DNA of 49,386 bases. It comes from an uncultured beta proteobacterium (lineage in GTDB: Bacteria > Pseudomonadota > Gammaproteobacteria > Burkholderiales > SG8-41). The stretch spans positions 1-49,386 of the forward strand of contig CAITMU010000011.1 of the NCBI GenBank assembly GCA_903893565.1, written 5' to 3'. The notes under the pieces are model-generated. The model saw only the letters and a list, made by a program, of their open reading frames with translations. It made no database searches and had not been told where the DNA came from. Shown here one piece after another: positions 8,872 to 18,277 of this stretch (its first letter is position 1; every line of letters begins with the position of its first letter). The translations under genes were made by a program, and so were the position numbers.

Positions 8872-10080
8872 ATGTCTATCCAACCCCCTATGACCATTGC
8901 AACCATAAATAAACCCTTACCCCTTTTATTTTCCCCCTTGAAGTTAGGGGAACTCGTGCTTCGTAACCGGATTGTTGTCTCTCCCATGTGCCAATATGTA
9001 TCTCTGGATGCTGGTCCTACCGACTACCATATGGTTCATTTAGGACAATTTGCCATGGGGGGGGCAGGACTGATTTTTTGCGAAGAAACTGCTGTAGAAG
9101 ATCGTGGCAGAAAATCCTATCACTGCGCTGGCATTTATAACCGGCAGCAAATCCCGCAATACCATCGGATCAACGATTTCCTCCGCCAACACGGCGCCAT
9201 TCCTGGCATACAACTCGGCCATGGTGGGCGTAAAAGTTCCGCAACACCGCCTTGGGAGGGCTATCGCTCGTTGACCGAAGCCGACCGACCGCTCGGCGAG
9301 GCGCCTTGGACAACCATTAGTTCGAGCCCCATTAGTGCTTCGATTCACAGTGCAAAACCCCATGAGCTAACCACAAGCGAAATTAGCCAAGTGATTACCC
9401 ATTGGGCTGAAGCGGCTGAACACGCCGCAGAGGCTGGCTACGATGTCGTAGAAATTCATGCTGCACATGGCTACCTCATTCACCAATTTTTATCCCCCTT
9501 GGTCAATCAACGAAAAGACGCTTACGGCAAAGACCTTGCCGGTCGTATGCGCTTTTGCTTAGAGATCATTGAAGCCATACGAAAAGTGTGGCCCGCCCGT
9601 AAACCCGTTTTTCTACGTGTTTCCGCCGTGGACGGCTCTGGTCCAGCTTGGACGCTGGAGGACACCGTGCGTCTGGCTCAAGAGGCAAAATTACGTGGCA
9701 TTGAAGTTTTAACCCCTTCCTCGGGTGGCATTGGGGGGGCTGGTACTGCCACATTAGTACCACGAACACCTGGATACCATGTCCCTTTTTCTAAACGCGT
9801 GAAAGCGGAAACTTCCCTCAAAACCATAGCTGTCGGATTGATCACGCAAGCCCAACAGGCAGAACACATTTTACAAAACAACGAGGCTGACCTCATTGCT
9901 CTAGCACGTGAATTTTTATGGGATCCTTACTGGAGTGTACACGCCGCAAAAGAACTTGGCGTAGACAATTTTTACGACCTGTTGCCGCGTACCTACGGTT
10001 GGTGGCTTAAGCGGCGTGATGAAATTAAAACTGTCACCCAAACCGCCGCTACCATTGATCTGGCGCCACCCGCCCTTTAA
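8872..10080 (+). CDS. NADH:flavin oxidoreductase, old yellow enzyme family (YqjM-like)
   Basis: An FMN-dependent TIM-barrel ene-reductase of about 400 residues. Family marks in order: FSPLKLGELVLRNRIVVSPM, with the YqjM-class cysteine in SPMCQY; the substrate-binding HAAHGYLIHQFLSP; LAGRMRFCLEII; and the FMN phosphate-binding end LIALAREFLWDPYW. It probably reduces activated C=C bonds using NAD(P)H; the natural substrate cannot be read from the sequence. The frame opens at TTG 8827. I chose ATG 8872 (MSIQPPM), since the extra N-terminal 15 residues are not family-like; ATG 8890 is also possible. No strong ribosome binding site precedes any of them. It is monocistronic and converges on rpoD, with which it shares a terminator hairpin. 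Confidence 0.9.
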   Translation: MSIQPPMTIATINKPLPLLFSPLKLGELVLRNRIVVSPMCQYVSLDAGPTDYHMVHLGQFAMGGAGLIFCEETAVEDRGRKSYHCAGIYNRQQIPQYHRINDFLRQHGAIPGIQLGHGGRKSSATPPWEGYRSLTEADRPLGEAPWTTISSSPISASIHSAKPHELTTSEISQVITHWAEAAEHAAEAGYDVVEIHAAHGYLIHQFLSPLVNQRKDAYGKDLAGRMRFCLEIIEAIRKVWPARKPVFLRVSAVDGSGPAWTLEDTVRLAQEAKLRGIEVLTPSSGGIGGAGTATLVPRTPGYHVPFSKRVKAETSLKTIAVGLITQAQQAEHILQNNEADLIALAREFLWDPYWSVHAAKELGVDNFYDLLPRTYGWWLKRRDEIKTVTQTAATIDLAPPAL

Positions 10081-10109
10081 AAAAAGGCAAGGTCTCAATG
10101 AACCTTGCC
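10079..10109 (-). terminator. Rho-independent terminator downstream of rpoD
   Basis: On the minus strand an 8-bp stem (GGCAAGGT/ACCTTGCC, loop of 8) is followed by seven T residues. It ends the rpsU-yqeY-dnaG-rpoD transcript about 90 nt after the rpoD stop, and its T run overlaps the stop codon of the convergent oxidoreductase gene. Confidence 0.8.
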
Positions 10110-10201
10110 AATCTATAGACAGAGACCGCCCATCATTTAACGTTATGGGCCATAAAAAGCTTTGAGCACTTTACGCTTTTGTTCAGCGCTCAAGGCCTTC
10201 T

Positions 10202-13144
10202 TTAACCTTCGTTATCTAGAAAACTACGTAGTCTTTCTGAGCGCGAAGGGTGGCGTAATTTACGAAGCGCCTTAGCTTCAATCTGTCGAATGCGTTCTCG
10301 CGTCACGTCAAATTGCTTACCGACCTCTTCCAAAGTGTGATCGGTATTCATTTCAATACCAAAACGCATACGCAACACTTTTGCCTCACGCGGAGTTAAA
10401 GTATCCAACACATCTTTGGTCACCCCTCGAAGACTCGCGAAGACAGCCGCATCGTTGGGGGCGACATTGGTTTGATCTTCAATAAAATCCCCAAGATGGG
10501 AATCATCATCATCACCAATGGGCGTTTCCATCGAAATCGGTTCTTTAGATATTTTCAGAATCTTACGAATTTTTTCTTCTGGCATTTCCATCTTGTCAGC
10601 CAATGTGGCCGGATCGGGCTCTGATCCGGTCTCTTGTAAAATCTGACGAGAGATACGATTCATCTTGTTAATCGTTTCAATCATATGCACAGGAATTCGA
10701 ATCGTTCGGGCCTGATCAGCAATGGAACGGGTAATCGCCTGACGAATCCACCACGTCGCATAAGTAGAAAACTTATAACCGCGACGATACTCAAATTTAT
10801 CCACGGCCTTCATCAATCCGATATTACCTTCCTGAATCAAATCCAGAAATTGCAAACCCCGATTGGTATATTTTTTAGCAATCGAGATAACCAATCGTAA
10901 GTTCGCTTCCGTCATATCCCGCTTGGCTCGGCGAGCTTTGGCTTCGCCATTAGTCATTTGACGGTTAATTTCTTTAATTTCCTTGATAGGCAAGCCGACC
11001 CGCGTTTGCAGATCCAACAATTTTTGCTGTTGCTCGACAATATGGGGTTCAAAACGGGTGAGCACGGCACTCCAAGGGTGCGCTGCCGTAATTTCTACAC
11101 CAACCCAGTTTAAATTAATCTCTTTGCCGGGAAATTCTTTAATGAAATGGGAGCGGGGCATACCAGCTTTATTGACGCTTAAATCCAAAATACTACGCTC
11201 GTAACGACGCACTTCTTCGACTAAACGACGAACCGATTCGCACAAACTTTCAATCTGCTTTGCCGAAAAACGGATATTCATCAGTTCATTCGAAATGGCC
11301 TCTCTAGCCTCCAGGTAAGGGGGACTGTGAGATCCACTTCGCCCAAGCGCTTTCATCATGCGGTCATACTGGACTCGAATGAGCTCAAAGCGTTTACCAG
11401 CCTCTTCTTTTAATCGCAAAAGATCGGCTGTTTGAACAGCAGCCTGTGCTTCCTCGTCGTTTTCTTCATCCTCAGCAGAAATATCCTCTTCCACTTCTTC
11501 GTCTTCTTCCGGCAACTGCATGGCTTGCTCAACTAAAGCATTCGGGTCAATCAACCCATCGACCACCTCATCAGCACGAATTTCATCTTTTTGAATACGA
11601 TCGGCCAAAACTAAGATATCAGCAATTGTCGTCGGACATGCTGAAATGGCCTGCACCATGTGCTTCAAACCCTCTTCGATGCGCTTGGCGATTTCAATCT
11701 CGCCCTCACGAGTCAGTAGTTCCACGGAACCCATCTCGCGCATGTACATACGCACCGGGTCGGTAGTACGACCAAACTCAGAATCCACTGTCGACAATGC
11801 CGCTTCCGCTTCAGCAGCCGCCTCTTCATCCGCAACGGGTGGGCTGGTATCAGACATCAATAAAGCCTCCACATCCGGGGCCGTATCGTAGACCTGAATA
11901 CCCATATCATTGATCATACTAATAATGGTTTCAATCTGCTCTTGCTCTAGCATCTCATCAGGCAGATGATCATTAATTTCAGCGTAAGTCAGGTAATTAC
12001 GTTCTTTACCTAACATCACCAAATTCTTTAAACGAATCCGCCGCGCTTCAGCATCTGCTGGCGACAAGACCCTACGCTCAAATTCCTTGACCAGGGCTTT
12101 TTCCTTAACGGTTAAGCCGCGAGCAGGTTTTTTCTTAGCATCCTTTGCAGCTGCAGTGCCCTCAGGCACCTTCGGCTGTTCTACTACCGCGGTGACCGCT
12201 GATTGGTCAGCCAATGGTTTTGCAGCTTTGCCTTTAGAATTGACGGGGTCCGTGGCTATCTTTTGCGCCGCGGACTTAAGATCGTTCAAACGCTGCTCCT
12301 TAGCGGAAAGCGGTTTAGTTTTTGCATTCGATGCAGCTTTATCAGCCAACTTGGATTTTGAATTTGCTTTCTCAGTCTTGGCCTTCACTGGAGCCTTGGT
12401 AGACACTGCAGTTTTGTCGGCTTTAGGGTTTTTGACCACTACCGCGCTCTGGCCCAGCTTGGCTACCGTTTCTGACTTCGCAGGCGTTTTAGCCAATGCC
12501 TTGGAAGGGGCTTTCACTTCTGCCTTCGGTAGCGCTTTAATGGGTGCTTTTGACAGTGCTTTCGCAGGCGCCTTAGCTTTGCCGGTGGCTGGGGATTTAA
12601 TGTTTGGCTTCGAAGTCTCTTTAGCTACTGGCTTGGTTCCAGGGGTTTTAGCGCCGGCATTCACCGAAGCAGCCCCCGATTTAGCCTTCACTAAGGACTT
12701 CGAATCATTACTGCTTTTAGTGTTTTTTTCCGCTTTCACGGCAGCTGCTGCAGGTTGGGCACTATCCTGCTTATTCACAACCTTATTGCCTGATTTATGA
12801 ATCGCACCACTTGCGGGCTTACTCGCTGCCTGCTTATTCACGGCCTTGACAGGGCTCACATTTTTACTGGGCTTCCCATTTTTTTCTACGATGGACTTGG
12901 TGGGGACGGATTTTAATGGCTTAGCTGATACGCTGGGAGTCTTCACAAGGGTCGATTTTGTCGATTTAACGGCGTTAGTTATTGCACTGGTTCTACTGGC
13001 GGCTGTCGCAGAGGGCTTAGTCCCCATTTTTTGTCTGTCGTTGGCCAATGATTTAGGGGCTTTATGGGCCGCCCCCCTTTGAGCCGGCTTGGCACTGGAT
13101 TTAGCTTGAGTATGAGATTTAAAAGCTTTCTTCGACTTGGCCAT
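10202..13144 (-). CDS. rpoD: RNA polymerase primary sigma factor RpoD with a very long Lys/Ala-rich N-terminus
   Basis: A 980-residue protein; E. coli RpoD has 613. Residues 1 to about 340 are low-complexity Lys/Ala/Ser/Pro (for example [18 protein letters not shown]), resembling histone H1-like tails. The normal sigma-70 follows. Region 1.1 is around [18 protein letters not shown] to [10 protein letters not shown]. Region 1.2 is [20 protein letters not shown]. An acidic non-conserved region follows. Region 2 contains [40 protein letters not shown] and [17 protein letters not shown]. Region 4 contains [20 protein letters not shown] and [20 protein letters not shown]. It is the last gene of the macromolecular synthesis operon, 82 bp after dnaG, with its own candidate promoter. 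The tail length and composition are the odd point. Its coding is real: the frame is continuous and starts at an ATG just after the dnaG gap. Confidence 0.97.
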   Translation of the reverse strand: MAKSKKAFKSHTQAKSSAKPAQRGAAHKAPKSLANDRQKMGTKPSATAASRTSAITNAVKSTKSTLVKTPSVSAKPLKSVPTKSIVEKNGKPSKNVSPVKAVNKQAASKPASGAIHKSGNKVVNKQDSAQPAAAAVKAEKNTKSSNDSKSLVKAKSGAASVNAGAKTPGTKPVAKETSKPNIKSPATGKAKAPAKALSKAPIKALPKAEVKAPSKALAKTPAKSETVAKLGQSAVVVKNPKADKTAVSTKAPVKAKTEKANSKSKLADKAASNAKTKPLSAKEQRLNDLKSAAQKIATDPVNSKGKAAKPLADQSAVTAVVEQPKVPEGTAAAKDAKKKPARGLTVKEKALVKEFERRVLSPADAEARRIRLKNLVMLGKERNYLTYAEINDHLPDEMLEQEQIETIISMINDMGIQVYDTAPDVEALLMSDTSPPVADEEAAAEAEAALSTVDSEFGRTTDPVRMYMREMGSVELLTREGEIEIAKRIEEGLKHMVQAISACPTTIADILVLADRIQKDEIRADEVVDGLIDPNALVEQAMQLPEEDEEVEEDISAEDEENDEEAQAAVQTADLLRLKEEAGKRFELIRVQYDRMMKALGRSGSHSPPYLEAREAISNELMNIRFSAKQIESLCESVRRLVEEVRRYERSILDLSVNKAGMPRSHFIKEFPGKEINLNWVGVEITAAHPWSAVLTRFEPHIVEQQQKLLDLQTRVGLPIKEIKEINRQMTNGEAKARRAKRDMTEANLRLVISIAKKYTNRGLQFLDLIQEGNIGLMKAVDKFEYRRGYKFSTYATWWIRQAITRSIADQARTIRIPVHMIETINKMNRISRQILQETGSEPDPATLADKMEMPEEKIRKILKISKEPISMETPIGDDDDSHLGDFIEDQTNVAPNDAAVFASLRGVTKDVLDTLTPREAKVLRMRFGIEMNTDHTLEEVGKQFDVTRERIRQIEAKALRKLRHPSRSERLRSFLDNEG

Positions 13145-13201
13145 GGTGATTTAAATTCCGCGGGAAAGTTGCACGCCACGATTGGCGCTGGGGAACCGCT
13201 T

Positions 13202-13207
13202 ATTATA
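13202..13207 (-). promoter_or_regulatory. Candidate internal promoter for rpoD (-10 TATAAT)
   Basis: A perfect TATAAT lies on the minus strand in the dnaG-rpoD gap, about 60 nt before the rpoD start. The region 16-17 nt upstream (GTGATTTT) is a weak -35. An rpoD-proximal promoter is known in the E. coli operon, though there it lies inside dnaG. Confidence 0.4.
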
Positions 13208-13226
13208 CCTTAAACTAAAGCTAAAA

Positions 13227-14993
13227 TCACTTTGGTATTGGGTGTGTAAGCGGTTGTTGTAAAAGTAAAAATTGCGCCCTATCTTCTTCGCTCCAGGGGT
13301 TTTGCCGTGACTTCTCCAATAAGCGCCCAAGACGAGCACGTCGAACTCGCTCAACAAACTGATGCCAAGCACCACTAAACTCGGATTCACACTGTTCCGG
13401 ACTTAAGCCCTGCTCTTGCCAGCGCAATACCCCCATCTCGACAGACAGAAAAAAATCCGCCATGGGGGTTTGTCGAAAAAACTCGCCCACATGAACCGGT
13501 TTGTCCGACTGCTCCAACACCTTTAATAGTTGCTCCAACGCCTCCTTCTCCTGCGGGTCAATACTCGGCATCGCCTCTGTGGACTGAAGTATGGAACGAT
13601 CTATAAAACGCTGTAGACTTGGGTCAAGCACAAGCAATTCGATGACAGTTTGCAAAATCGACCGTTGAACCGGGGGAGGGCGCCGTGCGGGGGCCGCTTG
13701 CGGCAAGGATTTAATCTGAAAGTCACTCTCTAGCTCCCTTTGCGTGAGCCCTGTGACTTCCGCCAGTTGTTTACGTAACATCAATCCAAAAAGAGGCGCA
13801 GTAATTTGTTTCACCAGCGCCTTGGCCTCCTGTAAAAGCTTTGCCCGCCCTTCATGGGTGGTTAAATTCACTCGGGAAGAGAGCTCACTAATTAAAAATT
13901 GGGACAGTGTGATGGCCTCATCCAAGCACTTTTCAAACGCAGGCTTGCCATTTTTTCTGACAAAAGAATCGGGATCTTCGCCTTGAGGAAGAAATAAAAA
14001 TCTCAACTCCTTACCATCATTGAGTTGCGCAAGACTGTTTTCCAAGGCTCGCCAAGCAGCCCGTCGTCCCGCATTATCGCCATCAAAACAAAAAACAATC
14101 TCATCGGTCAAACGCAATAATTTCTGAATATGTAAGGGTGTCGTCGCAGTGCCCAGTGTCGCGACGACATAATCCAGTCCGAACTGAGACAAAGCCACCA
14201 CATCCATATAGCCCTCAACGACCACTACCCGCTTAGCATCGCGTATCGCACGACGTGCTTGAAATAAACCATACAACTCCCGGCCCTTTTCAAAAAGAGG
14301 CGTTTCGGGAGAATTCAAATATTTAGGCTCTCCAGCTCCCATCACACGTCCGCCAAAACCAATCACACTGCCTTTGACATCCACAATCGGAAACATGACA
14401 CGATCCCGGAAGATATCGTAGCGTCGACCTTCCTCATTTTCCTTAACTAAGCCCAGTGTATTCAAAACCTCGGCATTATAGTTATCGAACACTTTTTCAA
14501 GATTTTGCCAACCTTCCGGAGCAAAACCGATGCCAAATTTCTTCGCCACTTCCCCGGATAAACCGCGGCTTTTTAAGTATTCAATGGCCTGCGGTGCATC
14601 TTTCAAAGCCGTGCGATAAAACTGGGCCGTGGTTAACATGACTTGCTGCCAATCTTGCAAAGAACCCTGCGCTTGGCTGGTGCGAGAAATCGCTTCAGGG
14701 CTTTGCTCTGGCACACTCAAACCAACACTTTGCGCCAAGTCTTTGACTGCCTCGATAAAGCCTAATCCCGAAAATTCCATCAAAAAACTAATCGCCGTAC
14801 CGTGCTCGCCGCATCCAAAACAATGGTAAAACTGCTTGGTCTGGCTGACCGTGAAAGAAGGAGATTTTTCTGTATGAAAGGGACAATTAGCGACGAAATT
14901 AGCGCCCGCACGTTTTAATTTGACGTATCGCTCTATCACATCAACGATGTCAACTCTATGAAGCAAATCCTGAATAAAGGACTGCGGAATCAT
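13227..14993 (-). CDS. dnaG: DNA primase
   Basis: A 588-residue primase close to the E. coli length (581). The N-terminal CHC2 zinc-binding domain has CPFHTEKSPSFTVS and HCFGCGEHG (residues about 38-65). The RNA polymerase/TOPRIM core has VIGFGGRVM, KYLNSPETPLFEKG and the TOPRIM motif VVVVEGYMDVVAL, followed by FCFDGDNAGRRAAWRAL with the metal-binding acidic residues. The C-terminal ~150 residues are the less conserved DnaB-interacting domain. It makes RNA primers at the replication fork. It is the third gene of rpsU-yqeY-dnaG-rpoD; the gap to yqeY is 116 bp and to rpoD 82 bp. The start codon ATG (MIPQSFIQDLLHRVDIVD) fits family starts exactly. Confidence 0.97.
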   Translation of the reverse strand: MIPQSFIQDLLHRVDIVDVIERYVKLKRAGANFVANCPFHTEKSPSFTVSQTKQFYHCFGCGEHGTAISFLMEFSGLGFIEAVKDLAQSVGLSVPEQSPEAISRTSQAQGSLQDWQQVMLTTAQFYRTALKDAPQAIEYLKSRGLSGEVAKKFGIGFAPEGWQNLEKVFDNYNAEVLNTLGLVKENEEGRRYDIFRDRVMFPIVDVKGSVIGFGGRVMGAGEPKYLNSPETPLFEKGRELYGLFQARRAIRDAKRVVVVEGYMDVVALSQFGLDYVVATLGTATTPLHIQKLLRLTDEIVFCFDGDNAGRRAAWRALENSLAQLNDGKELRFLFLPQGEDPDSFVRKNGKPAFEKCLDEAITLSQFLISELSSRVNLTTHEGRAKLLQEAKALVKQITAPLFGLMLRKQLAEVTGLTQRELESDFQIKSLPQAAPARRPPPVQRSILQTVIELLVLDPSLQRFIDRSILQSTEAMPSIDPQEKEALEQLLKVLEQSDKPVHVGEFFRQTPMADFFLSVEMGVLRWQEQGLSPEQCESEFSGAWHQFVERVRRARLGRLLEKSRQNPWSEEDRAQFLLLQQPLTHPIPK

Positions 14994-15109
14994 GGCGTAT
15001 AAGTGCGTTACATCCGAAGGGTTTGACAGAAAAAAAACAGCAAAACACGGTGGGTTTGCGTGCCGACCAAAGACGTATCACCCCAGCGCTATCTAAAAAC
15101 GCTGAATGG

Positions 15110-15556
15110 TTAACCGGTCAACAACGACTTGACCAGTTGTGAGACTTTACCCATGTCGGCACGACCGGCTAATTGGGGTTTTATAATCGCCATGAGCTTA
15201 CCCATGTCAGCCGCAGAGCGGGCTTGACTGGATGCCATTGCTGAATCCACAATCGTGCGAATTTCTTGTTCCGACAAGCCTTGAGGCATATAAGCTTCAA
15301 GCACTGAAATTTCATACTTTTCTGTATCCGCTAAATCCTGACGTCCGCCTTTTTCAAACTGAGCGATCGAATCACGTCGTTGCTTGAGCATTTTTTCAAT
15401 GATGCTGATTACCTCAGTATCTGCCAGCGTCTTTCTTTCATCCACTTCTTTTTGCTTGATCGCTGCCGTCAACAAACGAATCGCATCTCGCTTGGCTGCA
15501 TCAGCCTTGCGCATCGCTTCTTTTAGATCGTTACTGATTTTTTCTTTAAGCGACAT
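15110..15556 (-). CDS. yqeY: GatB/YqeY domain protein
   Basis: A 148-residue helical protein with the YqeY fold: MSLKEKISNDLKEAMRKADA, then RLLTAAIKQKEVDER, and the conserved AYMPQGLSEQEI, DMGKLMAIIKPQLAGRADMG and QLVKSLL. The family shares the tRNA-binding tail of the GatB amidotransferase subunit; its exact role is unsettled. The frame extends upstream to 15595, but ATG 15556 is preceded by GGGGAG at 8-nt spacing and begins where the family begins, so I use it. It lies between rpsU and dnaG, the usual place in betaproteobacteria. Confidence 0.93.
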   Translation of the reverse strand: MSLKEKISNDLKEAMRKADAAKRDAIRLLTAAIKQKEVDERKTLADTEVISIIEKMLKQRRDSIAQFEKGGRQDLADTEKYEISVLEAYMPQGLSEQEIRTIVDSAMASSQARSAADMGKLMAIIKPQLAGRADMGKVSQLVKSLLTG

Positions 15557-15651
15557 AGCCACTACTCCCCATCTTGATTGCCTGAAGCCTGCCATCGACT
15601 GAAGAAAAAAAGTCAGATCGATAGCGGGGGGTTTTTTAACTTTAAAAAAGC

Positions 15652-15682
15652 AAAAAGGGCGAGGAGTATTACTCCCCCGCCC
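15652..15682 (-). terminator. Terminator/attenuator between rpsU and yqeY
   Basis: On the minus strand an interrupted GC-rich stem (GGGCG-GGAGT paired with ACTCC-CGCCC, small bulges, ATT loop) is followed by five T residues. It lies 30 nt after the rpsU stop. A partial terminator at the equivalent place in the E. coli operon sets high RpsU and low DnaG expression, and the same role is likely here. Confidence 0.75.
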
Positions 15683-15711
15683 TTACCAAACCACATCGAA
15701 AAAAAAGTAAT

Positions 15712-15924
15712 TTAGTACATTTTCGGGGGCAGTGTTTGTGAACGCAAACGCTTGTGCGTGCGCTTAACAGCGGCAGCTAGTTTACGCTTACGCTCAGCGG
15801 TGGGTTTTTCGTAGAACTCGCGGGCTCGCAAGTCAGTCAATAAACCCGTCTTTTCCACAGTACGCTTAAAGCGACGGAGAGCCACTTCAAACGGTTCATT
15901 TTCCTTGATTCTTACGGTAGTCAT
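15712..15924 (-). CDS. rpsU: 30S ribosomal protein S21
   Basis: A 70-residue basic protein: [20 protein letters not shown], then the signature [20 protein letters not shown], and a highly basic end ([18 protein letters not shown]). The frame is open up to 16005, but ATG 15924 has GAAGG 5 nt upstream and gives the normal S21 start, so the longer form is rejected. It is the first gene of the macromolecular synthesis operon and divergent from tsaD. Confidence 0.97.
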   Translation of the reverse strand: MTTVRIKENEPFEVALRRFKRTVEKTGLLTDLRAREFYEKPTAERKRKLAAAVKRTHKRLRSQTLPPKMY

Positions 15925-15964
15925 TGAGGCCTTCAGTGTCTTGGCTAATTTAGTAAAGTCAGCC

Positions 15965-15970
15965 ATTATA
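15965..15970 (-). promoter_or_regulatory. Candidate promoter of the rpsU operon (-10 TATAAT)
   Basis: A perfect TATAAT on the minus strand, 41 nt before the rpsU start, in the divergent rpsU/tsaD gap. The -35 region (CTTTAA-like) is weak. Position and direction fit the main operon promoter. Confidence 0.45.
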
Positions 15971-16010
15971 CCGATATTAGAACTATTTTTAAAGCCCCAA
16001 TGCAATGCTA

Positions 16011-16016
16011 TATAAT
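16011..16016 (+). promoter_or_regulatory. Candidate promoter of tsaD (-10 TATAAT)
   Basis: TATAAT on the plus strand about 38 nt before the tsaD start, in the 129-bp divergent gap shared with the rpsU promoter. No good -35 box is seen. Confidence 0.4.
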
Positions 16017-16053
16017 TAAATCATTTTAGCCCACCCAAAAAGAGCATAAGTCA

Positions 16054-17094
16054 TTGTTAATACTAGGTATTGAAACCTCTTGCGATGAAACGGGAGTCGC
16101 ACTCTACGATACACAACAAGGCTTGCTGGGGCATAAACTTCACTCCCAAGTAGCCATGCACGCCCATTATGGTGGTGTGGTACCAGAATTAGCCTCTCGC
16201 GACCACATCCGACAAGTTTTACCCCTCACTCACGCCCTACTAGGTGAACATGGTCTCGTATTCAAAGACCTCGACGGCTTAGCCTACACTCAAGGCCCCG
16301 GCCTTGCCGGAGCTTTACTGGTCGGCGCTAGCGTCGCTAACGGATTGGCTTGGTCCTTAAATATCCCTGCGATTGGCATTCATCATCTAGAAGGGCATCT
16401 ACTCTCCCCCCTGTTGGCGACCCCCGCCCCCACATTCCCCTTTATTGCCCTTCTGGTTTCGGGAGGTCACACCCAAATCATGCAAGTCACCCGCATCGGT
16501 GAATACCAACTGCTGGGAGAAACCGTCGATGATGCGGCCGGTGAGGCCTTTGATAAAACGGCACAATTATTGGGTTTAGGCTACCCGGGTGGGCCACTCA
16601 TTGCCGAACTAGCCCAACGCGGGCGCCCGGGACACTTTCAACTGCCCCGTCCGATGATAAACAATGGCAACTTAAATTTCAGCTTCAGTGGCCTGAAGAC
16701 AGCAGTACTAACACTGGTTCGTGGAAAAACACTGAGTGCGGAAGATAAAGCAAATGTGGCTGCCGAATTTCAAGCCGCCGCTATCGATGTATTGGTCGCA
16801 AAATCACTGAGCGCGCTTGAATCGACTCGCATGCAACAATTGGTAGTGGCCGGAGGCGTAGGGGCTAATGCACACCTAAGGCAGCGCCTGGATAAAGCGG
16901 CGAAAGAAAAACGCTTTCAAGTCTTTTATCCCCCCCTTGCCTTATGCACTGACAATGGCGCAATGATTGCACTGGCCGGGGGATTACGTTTAGCGGCAAA
17001 GTCCACCTCGAACCCAACACTTCAAGCCCACCCTGTAAGTCACGCATTCACTGTGATGCCGCGTTGGGATCTTCAAGCACTGCCAACGATTTAA
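16054..17094 (+). CDS. tsaD: tRNA N6-threonylcarbamoyladenosine transferase subunit TsaD
   Basis: A 346-residue ASKHA-fold protein starting at TTG ([19 protein letters not shown]). The iron/substrate-binding histidines are in [13 protein letters not shown], the phosphate/nucleotide segment is [10 protein letters not shown], and [23 protein letters not shown] and [13 protein letters not shown] complete the family pattern. With TsaB and TsaE it attaches the threonylcarbamoyl group to A37 of ANN-reading tRNAs, which include the tRNA-Ile in this window. No ATG lies upstream in frame, so the TTG start is accepted. Divergent from rpsU, as in E. coli. Confidence 0.96.
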   Translation: MLILGIETSCDETGVALYDTQQGLLGHKLHSQVAMHAHYGGVVPELASRDHIRQVLPLTHALLGEHGLVFKDLDGLAYTQGPGLAGALLVGASVANGLAWSLNIPAIGIHHLEGHLLSPLLATPAPTFPFIALLVSGGHTQIMQVTRIGEYQLLGETVDDAAGEAFDKTAQLLGLGYPGGPLIAELAQRGRPGHFQLPRPMINNGNLNFSFSGLKTAVLTLVRGKTLSAEDKANVAAEFQAAAIDVLVAKSLSALESTRMQQLVVAGGVGANAHLRQRLDKAAKEKRFQVFYPPLALCTDNGAMIALAGGLRLAAKSTSNPTLQAHPVSHAFTVMPRWDLQALPTI

Positions 17095-17145
17095 TGGCTG
17101 GATGTTGTTTCTAGGCAAATTTCATTGACTCGAAATGAATGTCCG

Positions 17146-17751
17146 TTATTGGTTTTTCTTGCCTACCCTGGGCTCTTGGCCTTTCAATATTTTTTTTATG
17201 TTGGATTCATGACGCCATAATAAAAGCAAACTCACCGCACTCATGGCCCAAAAATAAGGGTGTGACATTCCATAAAACATCCCAAAGGCTAAGGGCACAA
17301 AAAAAGCGGCGATAATGGCCGACAAGGATGAAATTCGGAAAAAAAACAGAATAATAATCCAAGTGCTAGCCGCAGCCACGCCGATCACGCCATTGAGTCC
17401 CAACAACACCCCTAACGCTGTCGCCACCCCTTTACCCCCTTGGAAGCGAAAAAATATCGGTGCCATATGGCCCACTACAACCATCAACCCAGCCGCAGCC
17501 AAGCACACACCCTGCTCCTCAGGTAATGCCCAGCAAGAGGCCAAATAAACAGCCAACCACCCTTTAAAAGCGTCGCCCAGCAAGGTGAATACAGCAGCCC
17601 CCCGGTGCCCCGATCTCAACACGTTAGTCGCCCCAGGATTGCCAGAGCCATAACGGCGCGGGTCAGGCAGTCCATACAACCAACTGACGATGACGGCAAA
17701 AGAAACTGAGCCTATCAAATAGGCAATCAGTGCAAGAATGAACGCGTTCAT
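17146..17751 (-). CDS. plsY: Glycerol-3-phosphate acyltransferase PlsY
   Basis: A 201-residue inner-membrane protein with about five hydrophobic segments. The three PlsY motifs are present: RRYGSGNPGATNVLRS, the glycine-rich FFRFQGGKGVATALG, and HESNIKKILKGQEPRVG at the C-terminus. It transfers the acyl group from acyl-phosphate to glycerol-3-phosphate, the first step of phospholipid synthesis. It converges on tsaD with a 51-bp gap and is divergent from folB. Confidence 0.95.
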   Translation of the reverse strand: MNAFILALIAYLIGSVSFAVIVSWLYGLPDPRRYGSGNPGATNVLRSGHRGAAVFTLLGDAFKGWLAVYLASCWALPEEQGVCLAAAGLMVVVGHMAPIFFRFQGGKGVATALGVLLGLNGVIGVAAASTWIIILFFFRISSLSAIIAAFFVPLAFGMFYGMSHPYFWAMSAVSLLLLWRHESNIKKILKGQEPRVGKKNQ

Positions 17752-17904
17752 GTTACTGTGCTTGTTGGTTTTCTAATAAAATGGTCTTCCATTCTATCTG
17801 AATCGCTAACAAGATGTTCAAAGCCCTCTGATATATCCAAAGTCGGCAAACCCTACTCACCCTTGACTGATTGATTTTATTTTACTAAAACCAGAAAAAA
17901 TCCC

Positions 17905-18261
17905 ATGGACATCATCTTTATTCATCAATTACAGTTAACCCTCTTGGTTGGCATCTATGAATGGGAAAAAATAACCCCACAACCCATACAATTTGACTTA
18001 GAAATTGGCCTCCCACATGCACGAGCCGCCACCTCCAACGCCATTGCCGATACGATAGATTATTCCAAGGTTGTCTCAGGGATTGAAAATTTAACCAACC
18101 AAAAGCATTTTTTATTGGTTGAAAAATTAGCCGAAGACGTTGCTCGTCTCGTTTTAGACCAATTCAAGGCCCCTTGGGTGAAAGTCAGTATTTCAAAACT
18201 CAATGCCCTACCCCATGTTAAACGTCTTGGAGTTAGCATTGAGCGTGGTCAACGCCATTAA
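17905..18261 (+). CDS. folB: Dihydroneopterin aldolase
   Basis: A 118-residue protein of family length. Marks: the start DIIFIHQLQL, then VGIYEWEK with the pterin-binding glutamate, the Asp/Tyr segment IADTIDYSKVV, FLLVEKLAEDVARL, and the conserved basic KLNALPHVKRLGV. It converts dihydroneopterin to hydroxymethyl-dihydropterin in folate synthesis. It is divergent from plsY and convergent with xerD, the stops being 16 bp apart. Confidence 0.93.
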   Translation: MDIIFIHQLQLTLLVGIYEWEKITPQPIQFDLEIGLPHARAATSNAIADTIDYSKVVSGIENLTNQKHFLLVEKLAEDVARLVLDQFKAPWVKVSISKLNALPHVKRLGVSIERGQRH

Positions 18262-18277
18262 CTTCATCGAACTCACA

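Noticed and set aside
10142..10200. Short coding-like frame ([19 protein letters not shown]) after rpoD
   Set aside because: A stop lies just upstream in frame, there is no start codon with a binding site, and it is only about 18 codons long; rpoD itself ends normally.
12087..12800. Long plus-strand frame (237 codons) inside rpoD
   Set aside because: It is the mirror of the Lys/Ala-rich rpoD tail; low-complexity coding sequence leaves the opposite strand free of stops.
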